Shown: positions 1 to 10,107, counted from the stretch's first letter. The stretch: DNA of 64,000 nt from Acinetobacter gerneri DSM 14967 = CIP 107464 = MTCC 9824 (GCF_000368565.1 NZ_KB849542.1:398581-462580); one strand, 5' to 3'. Notes: a model not told the origin generated them from the sequence alone. Program-made: numbers and translations.

Positions 1-348
1 TACCCTCAAGGTATCAGTCAGGGAAATAGTGCATTTGTGCTTGCTGAATTTGAACAACATATTCAAGTATTTTCTGCGCTTGGAGAAAAGCGTAAAAGTG
101 CTGAAAATGTTGCTAAAGATCTGGCAAAAGATGTAAAAAATTATCTCAATTCAGATGCCATTGCAGACGAGTACCTAGCAGACCAACTTCTACTACCTTT
201 AGCCCTTGGTAAAGGTGGAGAATTTACTGCACAAGTGATCAGCGAACACACACGTACTCAGGCCATGTTGATTGAACGTTTTTTAGATTGTGAAATCATT
301 TTTCATGAAAATGCCGAACATTGCAGCAAAATACAGGTCAATGTTTAA
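1..348 (+). CDS. rtcA: RNA 3'-terminal phosphate cyclase, C-terminal part (cut by window edge)
   Basis: The frame is open from base 1, so this is the 3' end of a gene that starts outside the window. The visible 115 residues contain the stretch ADQLLLPLALGKGGEFT followed by an ERFLDCEI-type tail. Both are characteristic of the RtcA C-terminus. RtcA uses ATP to convert an RNA 3'-phosphate into a 2',3'-cyclic phosphate and is usually linked to RNA repair with RtcB. The internal GTG at 37 is not a start, because the homologous sequence continues upstream of it. A hairpin terminator follows the stop at once, so this is the last gene of its transcript. The identification is from remembered family sequence. 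Confidence 0.85.
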   Translation, partial: YPQGISQGNSAFVLAEFEQHIQVFSALGEKRKSAENVAKDLAKDVKNYLNSDAIADEYLADQLLLPLALGKGGEFTAQVISEHTRTQAMLIERFLDCEIIFHENAEHCSKIQVNV

Positions 349-356
349 ATCTACGG

Positions 357-386
357 AGTATTCCTGATCACAGGGAATACTTTTTA
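357..386 (+). terminator. Rho-independent terminator after rtcA
   Basis: An 8-bp stem (AGTATTCC / GGAATACT) closes an 8-9 nt loop and runs into TTTTATT. It starts 8 bases after the rtcA stop codon. Confidence 0.8.
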
Positions 387-470
387 TTATTTATACAGCT
401 ATGTAACCTTAAATATTTTCAATCTAAGAGCAGTATTCTTCTAAATATATTATTTATAAAGTATTTTAAA

Positions 471-842
471 TCATGCCTTCCACTCAAACTCACTAAATGT
501 TGCATCATCTTTTAATGTGTTTTCTACAGCACTAGCCAGTTGCTTAATCATACTTTGCGTTTCGATTTTTTTAAACCAAGGCTGTTCCTCTTCAGCATGC
601 GCATTGATACGGCAAAGCAAATGTCCTTGATCATCAACCTGATCACAGATCACTGAGATTGCCACAGGATGATCATCAAGGCGTACTTCCACTTTTGAGG
701 CTTGTTTTTCTAAATCTGTTTGAAATCCAAAATTGGACAATTTTTCTGACAATAATGTCGTCACATATTGTTGAGCTGCATCACTCGAATTATCGATTTG
801 TGAGTGTGACTGGCAATTTGCACTGAATTGTAATGTTCTCAT
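471..842 (-). CDS. Conserved-looking hypothetical protein, 123 aa
   Basis: I do not recognise this protein. It is a soluble, acidic protein of 123 residues with no signal peptide or membrane segment. It contains a single charged segment rich in D and E around residues 45-90. The start ATG at 842 has a GGAT-type ribosome site about 10 bases upstream. The gene stands alone on the minus strand, convergent with rtcA. Codon use and base composition look like its neighbours. I think it is a real gene because the long frame fits neatly between the two terminator hairpins. No function can be inferred. Confidence 0.6.
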   Translation of the reverse strand: MRTLQFSANCQSHSQIDNSSDAAQQYVTTLLSEKLSNFGFQTDLEKQASKVEVRLDDHPVAISVICDQVDDQGHLLCRINAHAEEEQPWFKKIETQSMIKQLASAVENTLKDDATFSEFEWKA

Positions 843-894
843 GACTTTTCATCCAAAGCATTTTTTTGTATAGCTAGAGCATAAGCAATAAATA

Positions 895-919
895 CAAAAC
901 AGCCAAGCATTTGCTTGGC
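895..919 (-). terminator. Terminator after tyrA-aroA
   Basis: The palindrome GCCAAGCA-tt-TGCTTGGC lies at 902-919. On the minus strand it is followed by a T-rich run (TGTTTTGTATTT). It lies about 100 bases past the stop of the tyrA-aroA fusion and is the best candidate for the end of the pheA-tyrA/aroA transcript. Confidence 0.55.
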
Positions 920-1022
920 CATTGTCATACAAAGTCTAATAAACTTTCGTACTATGCTAAAAACTTCAAATCATCCACATAGTGCACAGCAGCATCTGAT
1001 CTAAAAATCAGTAAATGATCAA

Positions 1023-3272
1023 TTAATCTTCATTTACATGGATACTTAAACCCGCTTGATTTGCCAGTTGAGTAAATGTTGGGAAACTGGTCGCTACAGT
1101 TTCAGTTCCAGTAATCACGATTTCACCCGTATTACGTAGACCCGCCATACTAAAGCTCATTGCAATACGATGATCGTGATGTGATTCGATCTCACCACCA
1201 CCAAAAATTGCAGACCAATCACCTGCTTTGCCTTTACCTTCAATAATGATGCCATCATCAGTCGGGGTACATTCAACACCTAAAATTTTCAAGCCATCAG
1301 CCATCACTTGGATTCGATCAGATTCTTTAACACGAAGCTCTGCTGCTCCAGTTAAAATGGTTTGACCTTCCGCACATGCTGCCGCAATAAATAATGCAGG
1401 AAATTCATCAATCGCAAGCGGTACTTGATCTTCAGGCATATGAATACCTTTTAAAGTACGTGTCCCTTTGATATGAATATCTGCAATCGGTTCACCGCCA
1501 GCAATACGTTCATTTTCAACCGTTAGGTCAGCGCCCATTTGCTTTAAGATTTCAATCACACCTGTGCGAGTGGGATTGACACCGACCGCTTCAAGAACGA
1601 CGTCAGAACCTTCGGTGATTGCAGCACCGACCATGAAAAATGCTGCTGAAGAAATATCAGATGGCACTTGGATTGCAGTCGCTGTCAATTTCCCACCACC
1701 TTGTAGGGAAATTCGATTGCCTTCAGTTTTCACATCATAACCAAATGCACGAAGCATACGCTCAGTGTGGTCACGAGTCGGCTCAGGTTCAGTCACTGAA
1801 GTCTCACCCGCAGCCCAAAGCCCAGCAAGTAAAATACCTGACTTCACCTGTGCAGAAGCCATTGGCAAGTCATAATGAATGCCTTGAAGCTTTTGCTCAC
1901 CTGTAATCGATACTGGTGGAGTACCTTTTTCACCTGTAGTTTGGATTTGTGCACCCATTTCACGAAGTGGCTTTGCGATACGCTCCATCGGACGTTTTGA
2001 AAGTGAGGCATCACCTGTCATCACAGAATCAAAAGCTTGAGCAGAAAGCAAACCAGAAAGTAAGCGCATAGATGTACCAGAGTTCCCCATATAGAGTGCT
2101 CCAGTCGGTGCTTTCAAACCATGCATCCCTACACCATGAATAGTGACTTCACCATTTTTTGGTCCTTCGATACTCACACCCATGGTACGGAAAGCTTGCA
2201 AAGTTGCCAATGCATCTTCACCTTCCAAAAAGCCTGTCACATGAGTCGTACCTTCAGCAATTGCTCCAAACATGATGGAGCGATGCGATACTGATTTATC
2301 GCCTGGCACGGTAAATTTACCTTTAAATGTCTTATTTCCCGGCAAAATGGTAAATTGTTGTGTCACCTTATTTTTCTCCATCAAAGGTTTTTTGGCTAAC
2401 ATATGATTGAAGTGTTGGCGTGCAGCTTGTGCATGCCCCAAAAGTCCCATTAAAGCCTGAGAATTTTCATCTTCAATCAATTGTCGTAATATTTTCAACT
2501 GATGTTCAAAACCATCGACTGCATTTAAAATTGCCTTTTTATTGGCAAAGAAAATGTCATGCCACATCTGTGGATCACTGGCTGCGATACGTGAAAAGTC
2601 TCGAAATCCACCCGCCGCATAGCGAAAAATATCCAAGTTATCTTCACGATTTGCCAGTTGCTCAACCAAATTAAAAGCCATCAAATGCGGTAAATGACTG
2701 GTATGCGCCAAAACCTCATCGTGCTTTTCGACATCCATACAGATTACTTCAGCTTTAGCCGCTTGCCACATCTGTGTCAATTTAGATACAGCTAAAGGTG
2801 AGCTACTAGGTAATGGCGTCAATATCACTTTATGATTGGCAAATAAATCAACCTTTCCAGCGTGCACACCCGTATGTTCAGCACCTGCGATCGGATGCCC
2901 CGGAACGAAACCCGCCGGTAATGTTTCGCCAAAAACAGCTTTTGCTGCCTCAACCACATTTCCTTTGGTACTACCCACATCAGTGATAATGACATTTTCC
3001 GATAGATACGGCTGAATCATTTCCAATACTTTTTGTGTAGCACGAACAGGCAATGCTAAAACCACCAAGTCTGCATTTTTTACAGCTTCAACAGGATCGC
3101 TAAATCCCTCAGTGATCAAGCCAAGTTCCAAAGCATCTTGCAAGGTTTTCTTAGAGCGAGTAGAGGCAACAATCGTTGTTGCCAAATGCTCTTGAAGCAT
3201 GACTCGCGCCAGACTCGAACCAATCAAACCCAAGCCGATAAATGCAACTTTATTAAACAATGTTCCAGACAT
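1023..3272 (-). CDS. tyrA-aroA: Bifunctional prephenate dehydrogenase / 3-phosphoshikimate 1-carboxyvinyltransferase (TyrA-AroA fusion)
   Basis: This 749-residue protein joins two enzymes. Residues 1 to about 300 are a TyrA-type prephenate dehydrogenase, with the NAD-binding GLGLIGSS at 13-20 and catalytic-region HTSHLPH near 200. Residues from about 306 to the end are EPSP synthase, the sixth step of the shikimate pathway. The EPSPS part has GDKS (324-327), GNSGTSMR (396-403), SAQVK (473-477), RDHTE (500-504) and NPTRT (566-570). These are the motifs that define class II enzymes, the glyphosate-tolerant CP4-like type. The fusion is known from Acinetobacter. It lies 6 bases behind pheA, so chorismate synthesis and both branches to Phe and Tyr are probably co-transcribed. 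The start ATG matches the usual TyrA N-terminus. Confidence 0.96.
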   Translation of the reverse strand: MSGTLFNKVAFIGLGLIGSSLARVMLQEHLATTIVASTRSKKTLQDALELGLITEGFSDPVEAVKNADLVVLALPVRATQKVLEMIQPYLSENVIITDVGSTKGNVVEAAKAVFGETLPAGFVPGHPIAGAEHTGVHAGKVDLFANHKVILTPLPSSSPLAVSKLTQMWQAAKAEVICMDVEKHDEVLAHTSHLPHLMAFNLVEQLANREDNLDIFRYAAGGFRDFSRIAASDPQMWHDIFFANKKAILNAVDGFEHQLKILRQLIEDENSQALMGLLGHAQAARQHFNHMLAKKPLMEKNKVTQQFTILPGNKTFKGKFTVPGDKSVSHRSIMFGAIAEGTTHVTGFLEGEDALATLQAFRTMGVSIEGPKNGEVTIHGVGMHGLKAPTGALYMGNSGTSMRLLSGLLSAQAFDSVMTGDASLSKRPMERIAKPLREMGAQIQTTGEKGTPPVSITGEQKLQGIHYDLPMASAQVKSGILLAGLWAAGETSVTEPEPTRDHTERMLRAFGYDVKTEGNRISLQGGGKLTATAIQVPSDISSAAFFMVGAAITEGSDVVLEAVGVNPTRTGVIEILKQMGADLTVENERIAGGEPIADIHIKGTRTLKGIHMPEDQVPLAIDEFPALFIAAACAEGQTILTGAAELRVKESDRIQVMADGLKILGVECTPTDDGIIIEGKGKAGDWSAIFGGGEIESHHDHRIAMSFSMAGLRNTGEIVITGTETVATSFPTFTQLANQAGLSIHVNED

Positions 3273-3278
3273 AATGAC

Positions 3279-4388
3279 TTACAACACCGCCACAGGGTAA
3301 GAACCAAGCACACGAACTTCTTTGACCAACGGGCGAATTTCTTCAATCGCTGCTTTTACATTGTCTTGTTCAATATGTCCTTCAAGGTCAATAAAGAACA
3401 CATAAGCCCATTTTTCAGGCAAAGCAGGACGAGTTTCAATACTGGTCAAGCTTAAATTGTGTTTAGCAAATGGTTGTAAAATCTCAAGTAAAGCACCTGC
3501 ACGATCATGTGCTGAAACCAATAATGAAGTTTTATCATTGCCACTTTGCGGCACTTTTTCACGACCAATTACAAGGAAACGTGTGGTATTTTCAGGATTA
3601 TCTTCAATATTACTATGCAATATTTCTAAGTTATAAAGATTTGCAGCCACATCAGATGCAATCGCAGCAGAATGCCATTCATTTCGAATACGACGAGCTG
3701 CTTCAGCATTTGAACTTAACGCTACACGCTCCACGCTTGGATAATGCGCATCCAACCATTTACGGCACTGTGCCAAAGTTTGCTGATGTGCATAAATTTG
3801 TTTGATACTGTCTTTACGCGTATTTTCAGACACTAAAAATTGGTGATGAATACGCAATTCAACTTCACCAATCACATTGAGATGAGAGGTTTTAAAACAA
3901 TCTAAAGTATGGTTCACCACACCTTCAGATGAGTTTTCAACAGGCACCAAACCATAATGTGCACTGCCCGCTTCAACTTCACGGAAAACTTCGTCAATTG
4001 TAGGTAAAGGACGAATCACAGCGTCATGACCAAAATGTTTTAATACAGCAGAATGGGTATAAGTCCCTTCAGGTCCTAAAAACGCGATGCTTTGTGGTGC
4101 TTCAAGTGCCAAACATGCTGACATAATTTCACGGAATAAACGTGCCATTGTCACATCAGAAATAGGACCTTCATTACGTTCCATCACGTTTCTTAATACT
4201 TGTGCTTCACGCTCAGGTCGATAAAACAATGGATTCTCTTCAGCGGCAAATTTAGCTTTTGCAACTGCTTCGGCAAGTCTTGCACGACGATTAATAAGTT
4301 GCTGAATTTGTTGATCTACAGAATCAATGTCTTGGCGAATTTGACCCAAATCAAGAGAATTTGATGAGTTTTGACCATCATGGACCAT
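3279..4388 (-). CDS. pheA: Chorismate mutase / prephenate dehydratase (P-protein)
   Basis: The enzyme converts chorismate to prephenate and then to phenylpyruvate for phenylalanine synthesis. It has 369 residues in the classical order. An AroQ-type helical chorismate mutase spans about 12-92. A prephenate dehydratase domain spans about 98-275, with FLGPEGTYTH at its start and NTTRFLVIG near its end. A C-terminal ACT domain spans about 285-365, with SLTSIETRP corresponding to the ESRP feedback motif that binds phenylalanine. It is first in the operon with tyrA-aroA, 6 bases downstream. The length is typical for the family. Feedback inhibition by Phe is expected from the intact ACT domain. Confidence 0.96.
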   Translation of the reverse strand: MVHDGQNSSNSLDLGQIRQDIDSVDQQIQQLINRRARLAEAVAKAKFAAEENPLFYRPEREAQVLRNVMERNEGPISDVTMARLFREIMSACLALEAPQSIAFLGPEGTYTHSAVLKHFGHDAVIRPLPTIDEVFREVEAGSAHYGLVPVENSSEGVVNHTLDCFKTSHLNVIGEVELRIHHQFLVSENTRKDSIKQIYAHQQTLAQCRKWLDAHYPSVERVALSSNAEAARRIRNEWHSAAIASDVAANLYNLEILHSNIEDNPENTTRFLVIGREKVPQSGNDKTSLLVSAHDRAGALLEILQPFAKHNLSLTSIETRPALPEKWAYVFFIDLEGHIEQDNVKAAIEEIRPLVKEVRVLGSYPVAVL

Positions 4389-4671
4389 TTGTTATGCTGC
4401 CCTGTTATTGCGTTGATATCAGGACAGTATAGCAATAGTTGCGTTTAAATTGTTGTCAAATCTTGATTTTAAATATAGATAAAATTTATGTGTCTTATAA
4501 TTCAAAAAATGGTTTTATTTTCAATGTGAAATACTCGATTTTCAAGATGAAATTTCACATCATTTCTCTGATTTTTATGATTTACTTTAAATCACGATTC
4601 ACTTACAAAGATTGGCTTGCATGTTTTATTTAAATTTTTAAAACTAAATAAAATATTTTGGGATTTTCCAA

Positions 4672-5190
4672 ATGAAAAAACGTGTTGCGGTACTCGTTAC
4701 TCATGAGTTTGAAGATGCAGAATATAGCGAACCTGTAGAGGCTTTTCGTGCTGCTCGAAATAGTGTAACCAATATCGAACAACGTGCTGGAAATATTGTC
4801 TATGGTAAGCAAAGGAAAATATCAGTAAGTATAGACCGTAGTATTGATGATGCTTCAATCCATGATTTTGATGCGCTGTTAATCCCCGGCGGGGACTCTC
4901 CAAGCTCTTTAAAAATAGACGAACGCTTTGTTTATTTTGTTAGGCATTTTGCCAATGCACAAAAACCGATTTTTATGTGTAGCCATAGCCCCATTTTACT
5001 GATGCAGGCAGGCGTAATCTTGGGACGACGCATCACCAAGATGCAACATACTTTTCAAGACTTAGAGCAAGCAGGCGCGGTTTTGTTTGATCAAGAAGTC
5101 ATGAATGATAATAACCTGTATATCTCATCACGCTCCACGCTTGATCTACCTTACTTCATCCAAGAAACCTTAAAAGTCCTTAGACGTTAA
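4672..5190 (+). CDS. DJ-1/PfpI family protein
   Basis: This is a 172-residue protein with the class I glutamine amidotransferase-like fold of PfpI/YhbO/DJ-1. It starts with a beta strand RVAVLVTHEFEDAEYSEP that carries the conserved acidic residue. It has the LLIPGGDSPSSL turn near residue 70 and a nucleophile-elbow-like FMCSHSPILL near 103-112. There Cys is followed by Ser-His rather than the usual Cys-His-Gly. Family members are protease-like, chaperone or deglycase enzymes in stress responses. The altered elbow makes the activity uncertain. It is monocistronic, with a plausible promoter in the AT-rich 280 bases upstream. Confidence 0.85.
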   Translation: MKKRVAVLVTHEFEDAEYSEPVEAFRAARNSVTNIEQRAGNIVYGKQRKISVSIDRSIDDASIHDFDALLIPGGDSPSSLKIDERFVYFVRHFANAQKPIFMCSHSPILLMQAGVILGRRITKMQHTFQDLEQAGAVLFDQEVMNDNNLYISSRSTLDLPYFIQETLKVLRR

Positions 5191-5306
5191 ATGCCTCAAT
5201 ATGTCGTCAAATATTTTCCACACAAATAAAGTTCTTGCATAAGTCATATTTTGCTCAAATTTGCACTCTCATCATTTTGCTTCAAAACATAATAAAATTT
5301 GTAATT

Positions 5307-5480
5307 AAGGCAGGATGCCGTCCGTTGGTCTAGGGCGTTCCGCATTTTTTAAAGCAGTGCTTTAAAAAATGCTCAGGATGTACGCCCATTTGTTCGACAA
5401 TGGTTTTCTTGCGAAATATATTTCTCATTTGTCCGAAAACAAAGTAAGAAATATTGTCTACGCAAAGTAAATTAAATGAC
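5307..5480. repeat. Dispersed intergenic element with internal perfect palindrome (copy 1); fills gap 5191-5697
   Basis: The 507-base gap between the PfpI gene and the acyl-CoA dehydrogenase has no credible gene. It opens an element with AAGGCAGGATGCCGT at 5307 and a second block CAGGATGTACGCCCATTTG at 5374. Both blocks recur at 10179 and 10210. Between the blocks this copy carries a perfect 15-bp inverted repeat with a one-base centre (5342-5372, arm GCATTTTTTAAAGCA) that the other copy lacks. The right edge is not sharply defined. It looks like a non-coding dispersed repeat of Acinetobacter-type intergenic regions. Confidence 0.65.
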
Positions 5481-5697
5481 TCTCGGCAAATGTGACCGTA
5501 AGTGGTACTTTCTACCCAGTTATCTGATCATTTTTTATTTATGGAAAAAGTCTAATAAAAGGCAAAAAAAAGAATTGTGATTTTGAGGCCACAATCCGGA
5601 GTTAAAACGCTTATTCTAATCTGTTGTTCGATCTTGTTCTATTTTAGAAATAGCGAACTTATTAAAAGTACAAATAACTAAACACAGATAATTAAAC

Positions 5698-6840
5698 TTA
5701 TTTACCCAAGATCCCACGAGCCACAATCTCTTTCATGATCTCATTGGTTCCGCCATAAATTCGCTGGATACGAGCATCAACAAAGAAACGAGAAATCGGA
5801 TATTCACTCATATAACCATAACCACCAAAAAGTTGCAGCAAATTATCAGCAACTTTCATTTGCATATCCGAGCTAAAACTTTTAAGTGCTGCAGCCGTTT
5901 CAACATCCAACTTTCCTTCTTTATAGAGGGCTAAGTTTTGGTTATAAAACGCTGCCGTCGCCAATTCATCAATTTTCGCTTGCGCTAAAACAAATCGTGT
6001 ATTTTGGAATTGACCGATTTCTTGACCAAATGCTTTACGTTCTTTGACATATTTAGTGGTGATATCAATCGCACCACGGATCGCACCTAAAGCTGTTGCA
6101 GCAATCGAAGTACGCTCACGAGGTAATTCTTGCATAAGATAAACAAATCCTTGCCCTGCTTGTCCTAAAATCTGATTAGCTGGAACTTTGACATTATCAA
6201 AAAACAATTCTGAGGTATCTTGAGAATGTAGACCAATTTTTTCCAGATTGGTTCCCTTTTTAAAACCTTCAAGATGTGTATCAACCAAAAGTAAAGAAAC
6301 ACCTTTTGCACGCGCCTGTGGATCAGTTTTCACTGCCAATACCACCAAATCAGCGTGCTGACCATTTGAAATAAATGTTTTTGATCCATTTAATAAATAG
6401 TGATCACCCTGCAAAATGGCACTACTACGCATAGCTTGCAAATCTGAACCAGCACCCGGTTCGGTCATACCAATTGCACCAACAACCTCGCCTGCAACCA
6501 TTTTGGGTAACCAGTACTGTTTTTGCTCTTCAGAAGCGATATGCAAGATATAAGGTGCTGCAATTTCAGAATGACATGAAATCGCAGTCGATAATGAAGC
6601 AAATCCTGCACGTGCAGATTCTTCAACCAGCATCAAAGAATATTCGGTCGGTACACCGTAACCTCCATATTCTTCTGGAACATCAACACATAAAAAACCA
6701 TTTTCACCCAACAATGACCAAACCGAACGAGGCATTAACCCCTCACGCTCCCACTGATCATAAAATGGTGCAATATGTTCACCCATGAAACGTCTAAAGT
6801 TATCGCGAAAAAGTTCCAAATCTGCATCATAGCCAAGCAT
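5698..6840 (-). CDS. Acyl-CoA dehydrogenase
   Basis: This is a FAD-dependent dehydrogenase of 380 residues, the normal length for medium/short-chain and branched-chain family members. It introduces the 2,3 double bond in acyl-CoA and passes electrons to ETF. Seen in the protein are the FAD/substrate motifs GAIGMTEPGAGSDL (about 136-149) and FISNGQHADLVV, and the C-terminal LQLFGGYGYMSEYP followed by RIYGGTNEIMKEI. The Glu of NEIM is near the usual catalytic base position in several subfamilies. The substrate cannot be read from the sequence. The gene stands alone. Its start ATG follows an AAGGAAT-like ribosome site. Confidence 0.92.
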   Translation of the reverse strand: MLGYDADLELFRDNFRRFMGEHIAPFYDQWEREGLMPRSVWSLLGENGFLCVDVPEEYGGYGVPTEYSLMLVEESARAGFASLSTAISCHSEIAAPYILHIASEEQKQYWLPKMVAGEVVGAIGMTEPGAGSDLQAMRSSAILQGDHYLLNGSKTFISNGQHADLVVLAVKTDPQARAKGVSLLLVDTHLEGFKKGTNLEKIGLHSQDTSELFFDNVKVPANQILGQAGQGFVYLMQELPRERTSIAATALGAIRGAIDITTKYVKERKAFGQEIGQFQNTRFVLAQAKIDELATAAFYNQNLALYKEGKLDVETAAALKSFSSDMQMKVADNLLQLFGGYGYMSEYPISRFFVDARIQRIYGGTNEIMKEIVARGILGK

Positions 6841-7606
6841 TATGTTTATTCCTTAAAACTTGTTTTTTTCAATCTCTTTCATCCTAAATAGTTTTCAAAA
6901 TGAAGTCATGATCTTTGTTCTTATTTTTTAAGTCGCTAAAGCCAATCCTGCTTAAGTCATATTTTATTTGTAACACAATTTTCGAGCTAAAATTGGTGCT
7001 TTCTTAGACTATAGTCTTAAAGTGTTTTTCTGCTTTTTTACTTTACATTGACTTTATAGATGTGTTAATTGTTTTAACTTCAAACAAAAATACTTATTTT
7101 TCATAATGTTAAACCATTAAGTTGTAATAAAAATCGCGTTATTTTTATATTGAAAAATAATTTTTTTTCTTATCCTTTTTTTGTCTATTTTATTTATAGT
7201 TTTTTTGTATTAATAAATTTTCAATAAATCCTCATTATTGCGAACATTATTTCATTTATAGCTATAATTATATTTATAAGTTCAATTCTTGATCAAAAAT
7301 AAATAACATTTTTTATATTTATTTATTAATAAGTTAAATAAATATATCTTTCATTTTGAACATTTTACGCTCATCTTTTTTTTGAACAAAAGTTATAAAA
7401 ACATCTTGTGAATAAATAGTATATAAATTGTTTTTCTTTTGTTTATTTATTATTAATTAATATTGGTGAGCAGCAATTCATAATACTTAAAATCGCATCA
7501 TCAAATTTTTCTGCTTTATCTTTAATTATTTTGTTTCCGTGATATAGAGTATTTCGAAAAAAAATAGTTAATCCAAAGTGTCTGGAATAACGAAATAGGA
7601 GTCCGT
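6841..7606. other. Very AT-rich intergenic region upstream of dctA (no gene seen)
   Basis: These 766 bases between two divergent genes contain no open frame I would accept. Long A/T runs dominate from about 7080 to 7450. It presumably holds promoters for both flanking genes. I could not identify a convincing -35/-10 pair, operator or RNA. The base composition would suit a nucleoid-protein binding region, but that is inference. Confidence 0.5.
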
Positions 7607-8923
7607 ATGGAGATTCAACTCGAGGGAAATTCCCTTCCTCCAAAGAAACAAAAGTTTTATCAAATTCTCTATGTACAAGTGATATTTGCTATCATTGTAG
7701 GTATTTTAATCGGTCACTTTTGGCCGGATTTGGGTAAAAGCTTGCAACCTTTAGGTGTTGCATTTATTAATCTTGTAAAAATGATTATTGCACCTGTTAT
7801 CTTCCTTACAGTGGTAACAGGGATCTCCAGTATGAAGCATATGGGGGCTGTAGGACGAGTTGCGGGTAAAGCAATGCTTTATTTCATCACGTTCTCTACA
7901 CTGGCTTTAATCATCGGGATGATCGTTGCAAACGTAGTTCAACCTGGTAGTGGTTTAAATATTGACCCTCACGTTTTAGAAGCAAGTAAAGATGCAACTA
8001 AGATCTCTGGTTATGTAGAAAAAGCGCATGAAAGCACAATTACTGGCTTTCTAATGAACATTATTCCGACAACATTGGTCAGTCCACTTGTTGCTGGTGA
8101 CATTCTTCAAGTGTTGTTTGTTGCTGTTCTTTTTGGTTTGTCTTTGGCAGCGATTGGCGCTAAAGGTCAACCTATCGTGGACTTTTTAAACAACCTGACT
8201 GCGCCTATTTTCCACTTGGTCGGTATGCTCATGAAATTTGCACCGATCGGCGCGTTTGGTGCAATGGCTTATACTATTGGTGCTTTTGGTCTAAAAAGTG
8301 TCGGTAACTTGATGTTCCTGATTTTAACTTTCTATATCACAGCATTTTTATTCGTTGCAATCGTATTAGGCGCTGTTGCCAAATATAACGGCTTTTCTAT
8401 CTTTGCATTGATGCGTTATATCAAAGACGAATTGTGGTTAGTACTCGGTACAAGTTCTTCAGAAGCCGCATTACCATCTTTGATGAGTAAAATGGAAAAA
8501 GCAGGTTGTGAAAAATCAGTAGTTGGTTTGGTGATTCCTACAGGTTATTCATTTAACCTTGATGGAACCAACATCTACATGACTCTTGCTGCATTATTTA
8601 TTGCTCAAGCGATGAATATCGATCTTTCTCTCGGCGAACAAGTGTTATTACTTTTAGTTGCAATGATTTCTTCTAAAGGTGCCGCAGGTGTAACAGGTGC
8701 AGGCTTTATTACCCTTGCAGCAACACTCGCAGTTGTACCAAGTGTCCCTGTAATCGGTATGATGTTGATCTTAGGTATTGACCGCTTTATGTCTGAATGT
8801 CGTGCTTTAACCAACTTGGTTGGTAATGCATGTGCAACAATCGTAGTTTCTCGTTGGGAAAATGCGTTGGACAAAGAACAACTTGATCGTGTGTTAAATC
8901 ATAAAGAATCTGATGCAGGTTAA
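7607..8923 (+). CDS. dctA: C4-dicarboxylate:cation symporter (first copy)
   Basis: This inner-membrane carrier of the DAACS family has 438 residues. It carries the family signatures [12 protein letters not shown] (hairpin 1), [12 protein letters not shown] (TM7 cation/substrate site) and [14 protein letters not shown] (hairpin 2). The sequence from [12 protein letters not shown] through [11 protein letters not shown] is closest, from memory, to DctA, which imports succinate, fumarate and malate with sodium or protons. The start ATG follows AGGAGTCC. A very similar paralogue lies on the opposite strand at 37341-38666. A strong terminator follows the gene, so it is monocistronic. Confidence 0.92.
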   Translation: MEIQLEGNSLPPKKQKFYQILYVQVIFAIIVGILIGHFWPDLGKSLQPLGVAFINLVKMIIAPVIFLTVVTGISSMKHMGAVGRVAGKAMLYFITFSTLALIIGMIVANVVQPGSGLNIDPHVLEASKDATKISGYVEKAHESTITGFLMNIIPTTLVSPLVAGDILQVLFVAVLFGLSLAAIGAKGQPIVDFLNNLTAPIFHLVGMLMKFAPIGAFGAMAYTIGAFGLKSVGNLMFLILTFYITAFLFVAIVLGAVAKYNGFSIFALMRYIKDELWLVLGTSSSEAALPSLMSKMEKAGCEKSVVGLVIPTGYSFNLDGTNIYMTLAALFIAQAMNIDLSLGEQVLLLLVAMISSKGAAGVTGAGFITLAATLAVVPSVPVIGMMLILGIDRFMSECRALTNLVGNACATIVVSRWENALDKEQLDRVLNHKESDAG

Positions 8924-9002
8924 TATTCACAGTAAAAGCTAAGCTCGTGCTAGCCATTAAAATGTGAATGTTGCACTTCTCATGAGAATCTAAGATTTAT
9001 AA

Positions 9003-9029
9003 AAGGAAGCAAATTTGCTTCCTTTTTTT
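9003..9029 (+). terminator. Terminator after dctA
   Basis: The hairpin AAGGAAGCAAATTTGCTTCC is followed by seven T. It is a textbook intrinsic terminator about 80 bases after the dctA stop. Confidence 0.9.
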
Positions 9030-9111
9030 GGCTTAATATTTTGAAAATATGAACAAAAGCTTTTAAATGTGGCATAGTGTTGCTGGATTTTTTTATTGTG
9101 CTTTGATCGCT

Positions 9112-10107
9112 ATGAATAACAAACGTAATCTTTATCAAGACTTTGAACATCCTTTTGCGCAGTTTATCCGTATCATTGGTAAAGGTAAAAACGGTGCAAG
9201 ATCATTGACTTTTGAAGAAGCGTATCAAGCATTTTCCATGATTTTAAATGATGAAGTCTTAGATGTTCAGCTCGGTGCTTTTTTAATGCTACTTCGCGTT
9301 AAAGAAGAGTCCGTCGATGAGCTCACGGGTTTTGTCAAAGCAACCAAAGATCAGTTAAAGTTTGAACCGATGCACGTCGATCTAGACTGGTCATCTTATG
9401 CAGGAAAGCGTAAACATTTTCCGTGGTTTATCTTGTCGGCACTCACTTTAGCTAAACACGGCTATAAAATCGTGATGCATGGCGCATCTGGACATACCAT
9501 CAATCGTGTTTATACCGAACAAGTCTTGGAGTTTTTAGGTTATCCGATTTGCCAAAATCAAAACGATGTCCAAACTCAGCTACAACAATCCAATTTTGCT
9601 TATCTACCATTGCATGTGATTTCACCGATTTTAAGTGAATTGATTGCATTACGAAATGTTATGGGCTTACGTTCCCCTATCCATACATTGGCCCGCCTGA
9701 TCAACCCTTTTGATGCTAAAGCAACGATGCAAGCCATTTTCCACCCTGCCTATCGTAGCTCTCATCAGCAGGCAGCCTTCCAACTCGGCTATCAAAATAG
9801 TGCCGTGATCAAAGGTGAAGGTGGAGAATTTGAGCGTAATCCTGATGCTAAGACACTCATTTGTGGGATTAAAAATGGTGAATTGTATGAGCATGAATTG
9901 CCGAAACTCACAGATAGCCGCAGCCCAACCGAAGAAGAACTTGATCTCAATATTTTTAAAGCAGTTTGGCAGGGTCAAGCACAGCATGAATATGGTGAAA
10001 TAGCTGTTATCGAAACCATGGGCATTGCGCTTTATACCATGCAGGTATGCGATAGCTTTGAAAAAAGTATGCTGAAAGCTAAAGAATTGTGGGAAACAAG
10101 ACGATAA
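9112..10107 (+). CDS. ybiB: YbiB-like protein (anthranilate phosphoribosyltransferase fold)
   Basis: The protein resembles the TrpD/YbiB group. It has an N-terminal helical domain (FAQFIRIIGKGKNGARSLTFEEA) and a nucleoside-phosphorylase-like core that starts around DWSSYAGKRKHFPWF and includes HGASGH and VIKGEGGEFERNP. YbiB of E. coli binds nucleic acid and is not a tryptophan enzyme, so the Trp pathway role is not assumed. An upstream in-frame ATG at 9067 would add 15 hydrophobic residues that do not fit the family. A TTGAAA/TAAATG promoter-like pair overlaps that ATG, so I prefer 9112, although no good ribosome site precedes either start. Confidence 0.75.
   Translation: MNNKRNLYQDFEHPFAQFIRIIGKGKNGARSLTFEEAYQAFSMILNDEVLDVQLGAFLMLLRVKEESVDELTGFVKATKDQLKFEPMHVDLDWSSYAGKRKHFPWFILSALTLAKHGYKIVMHGASGHTINRVYTEQVLEFLGYPICQNQNDVQTQLQQSNFAYLPLHVISPILSELIALRNVMGLRSPIHTLARLINPFDAKATMQAIFHPAYRSSHQQAAFQLGYQNSAVIKGEGGEFERNPDAKTLICGIKNGELYEHELPKLTDSRSPTEEELDLNIFKAVWQGQAQHEYGEIAVIETMGIALYTMQVCDSFEKSMLKAKELWETRR

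Noticed and set aside
9067..9111. Start of the ybiB-like gene at 9067
   Set aside because: It adds hydrophobic residues outside the family domain and overlaps a promoter-like pair.
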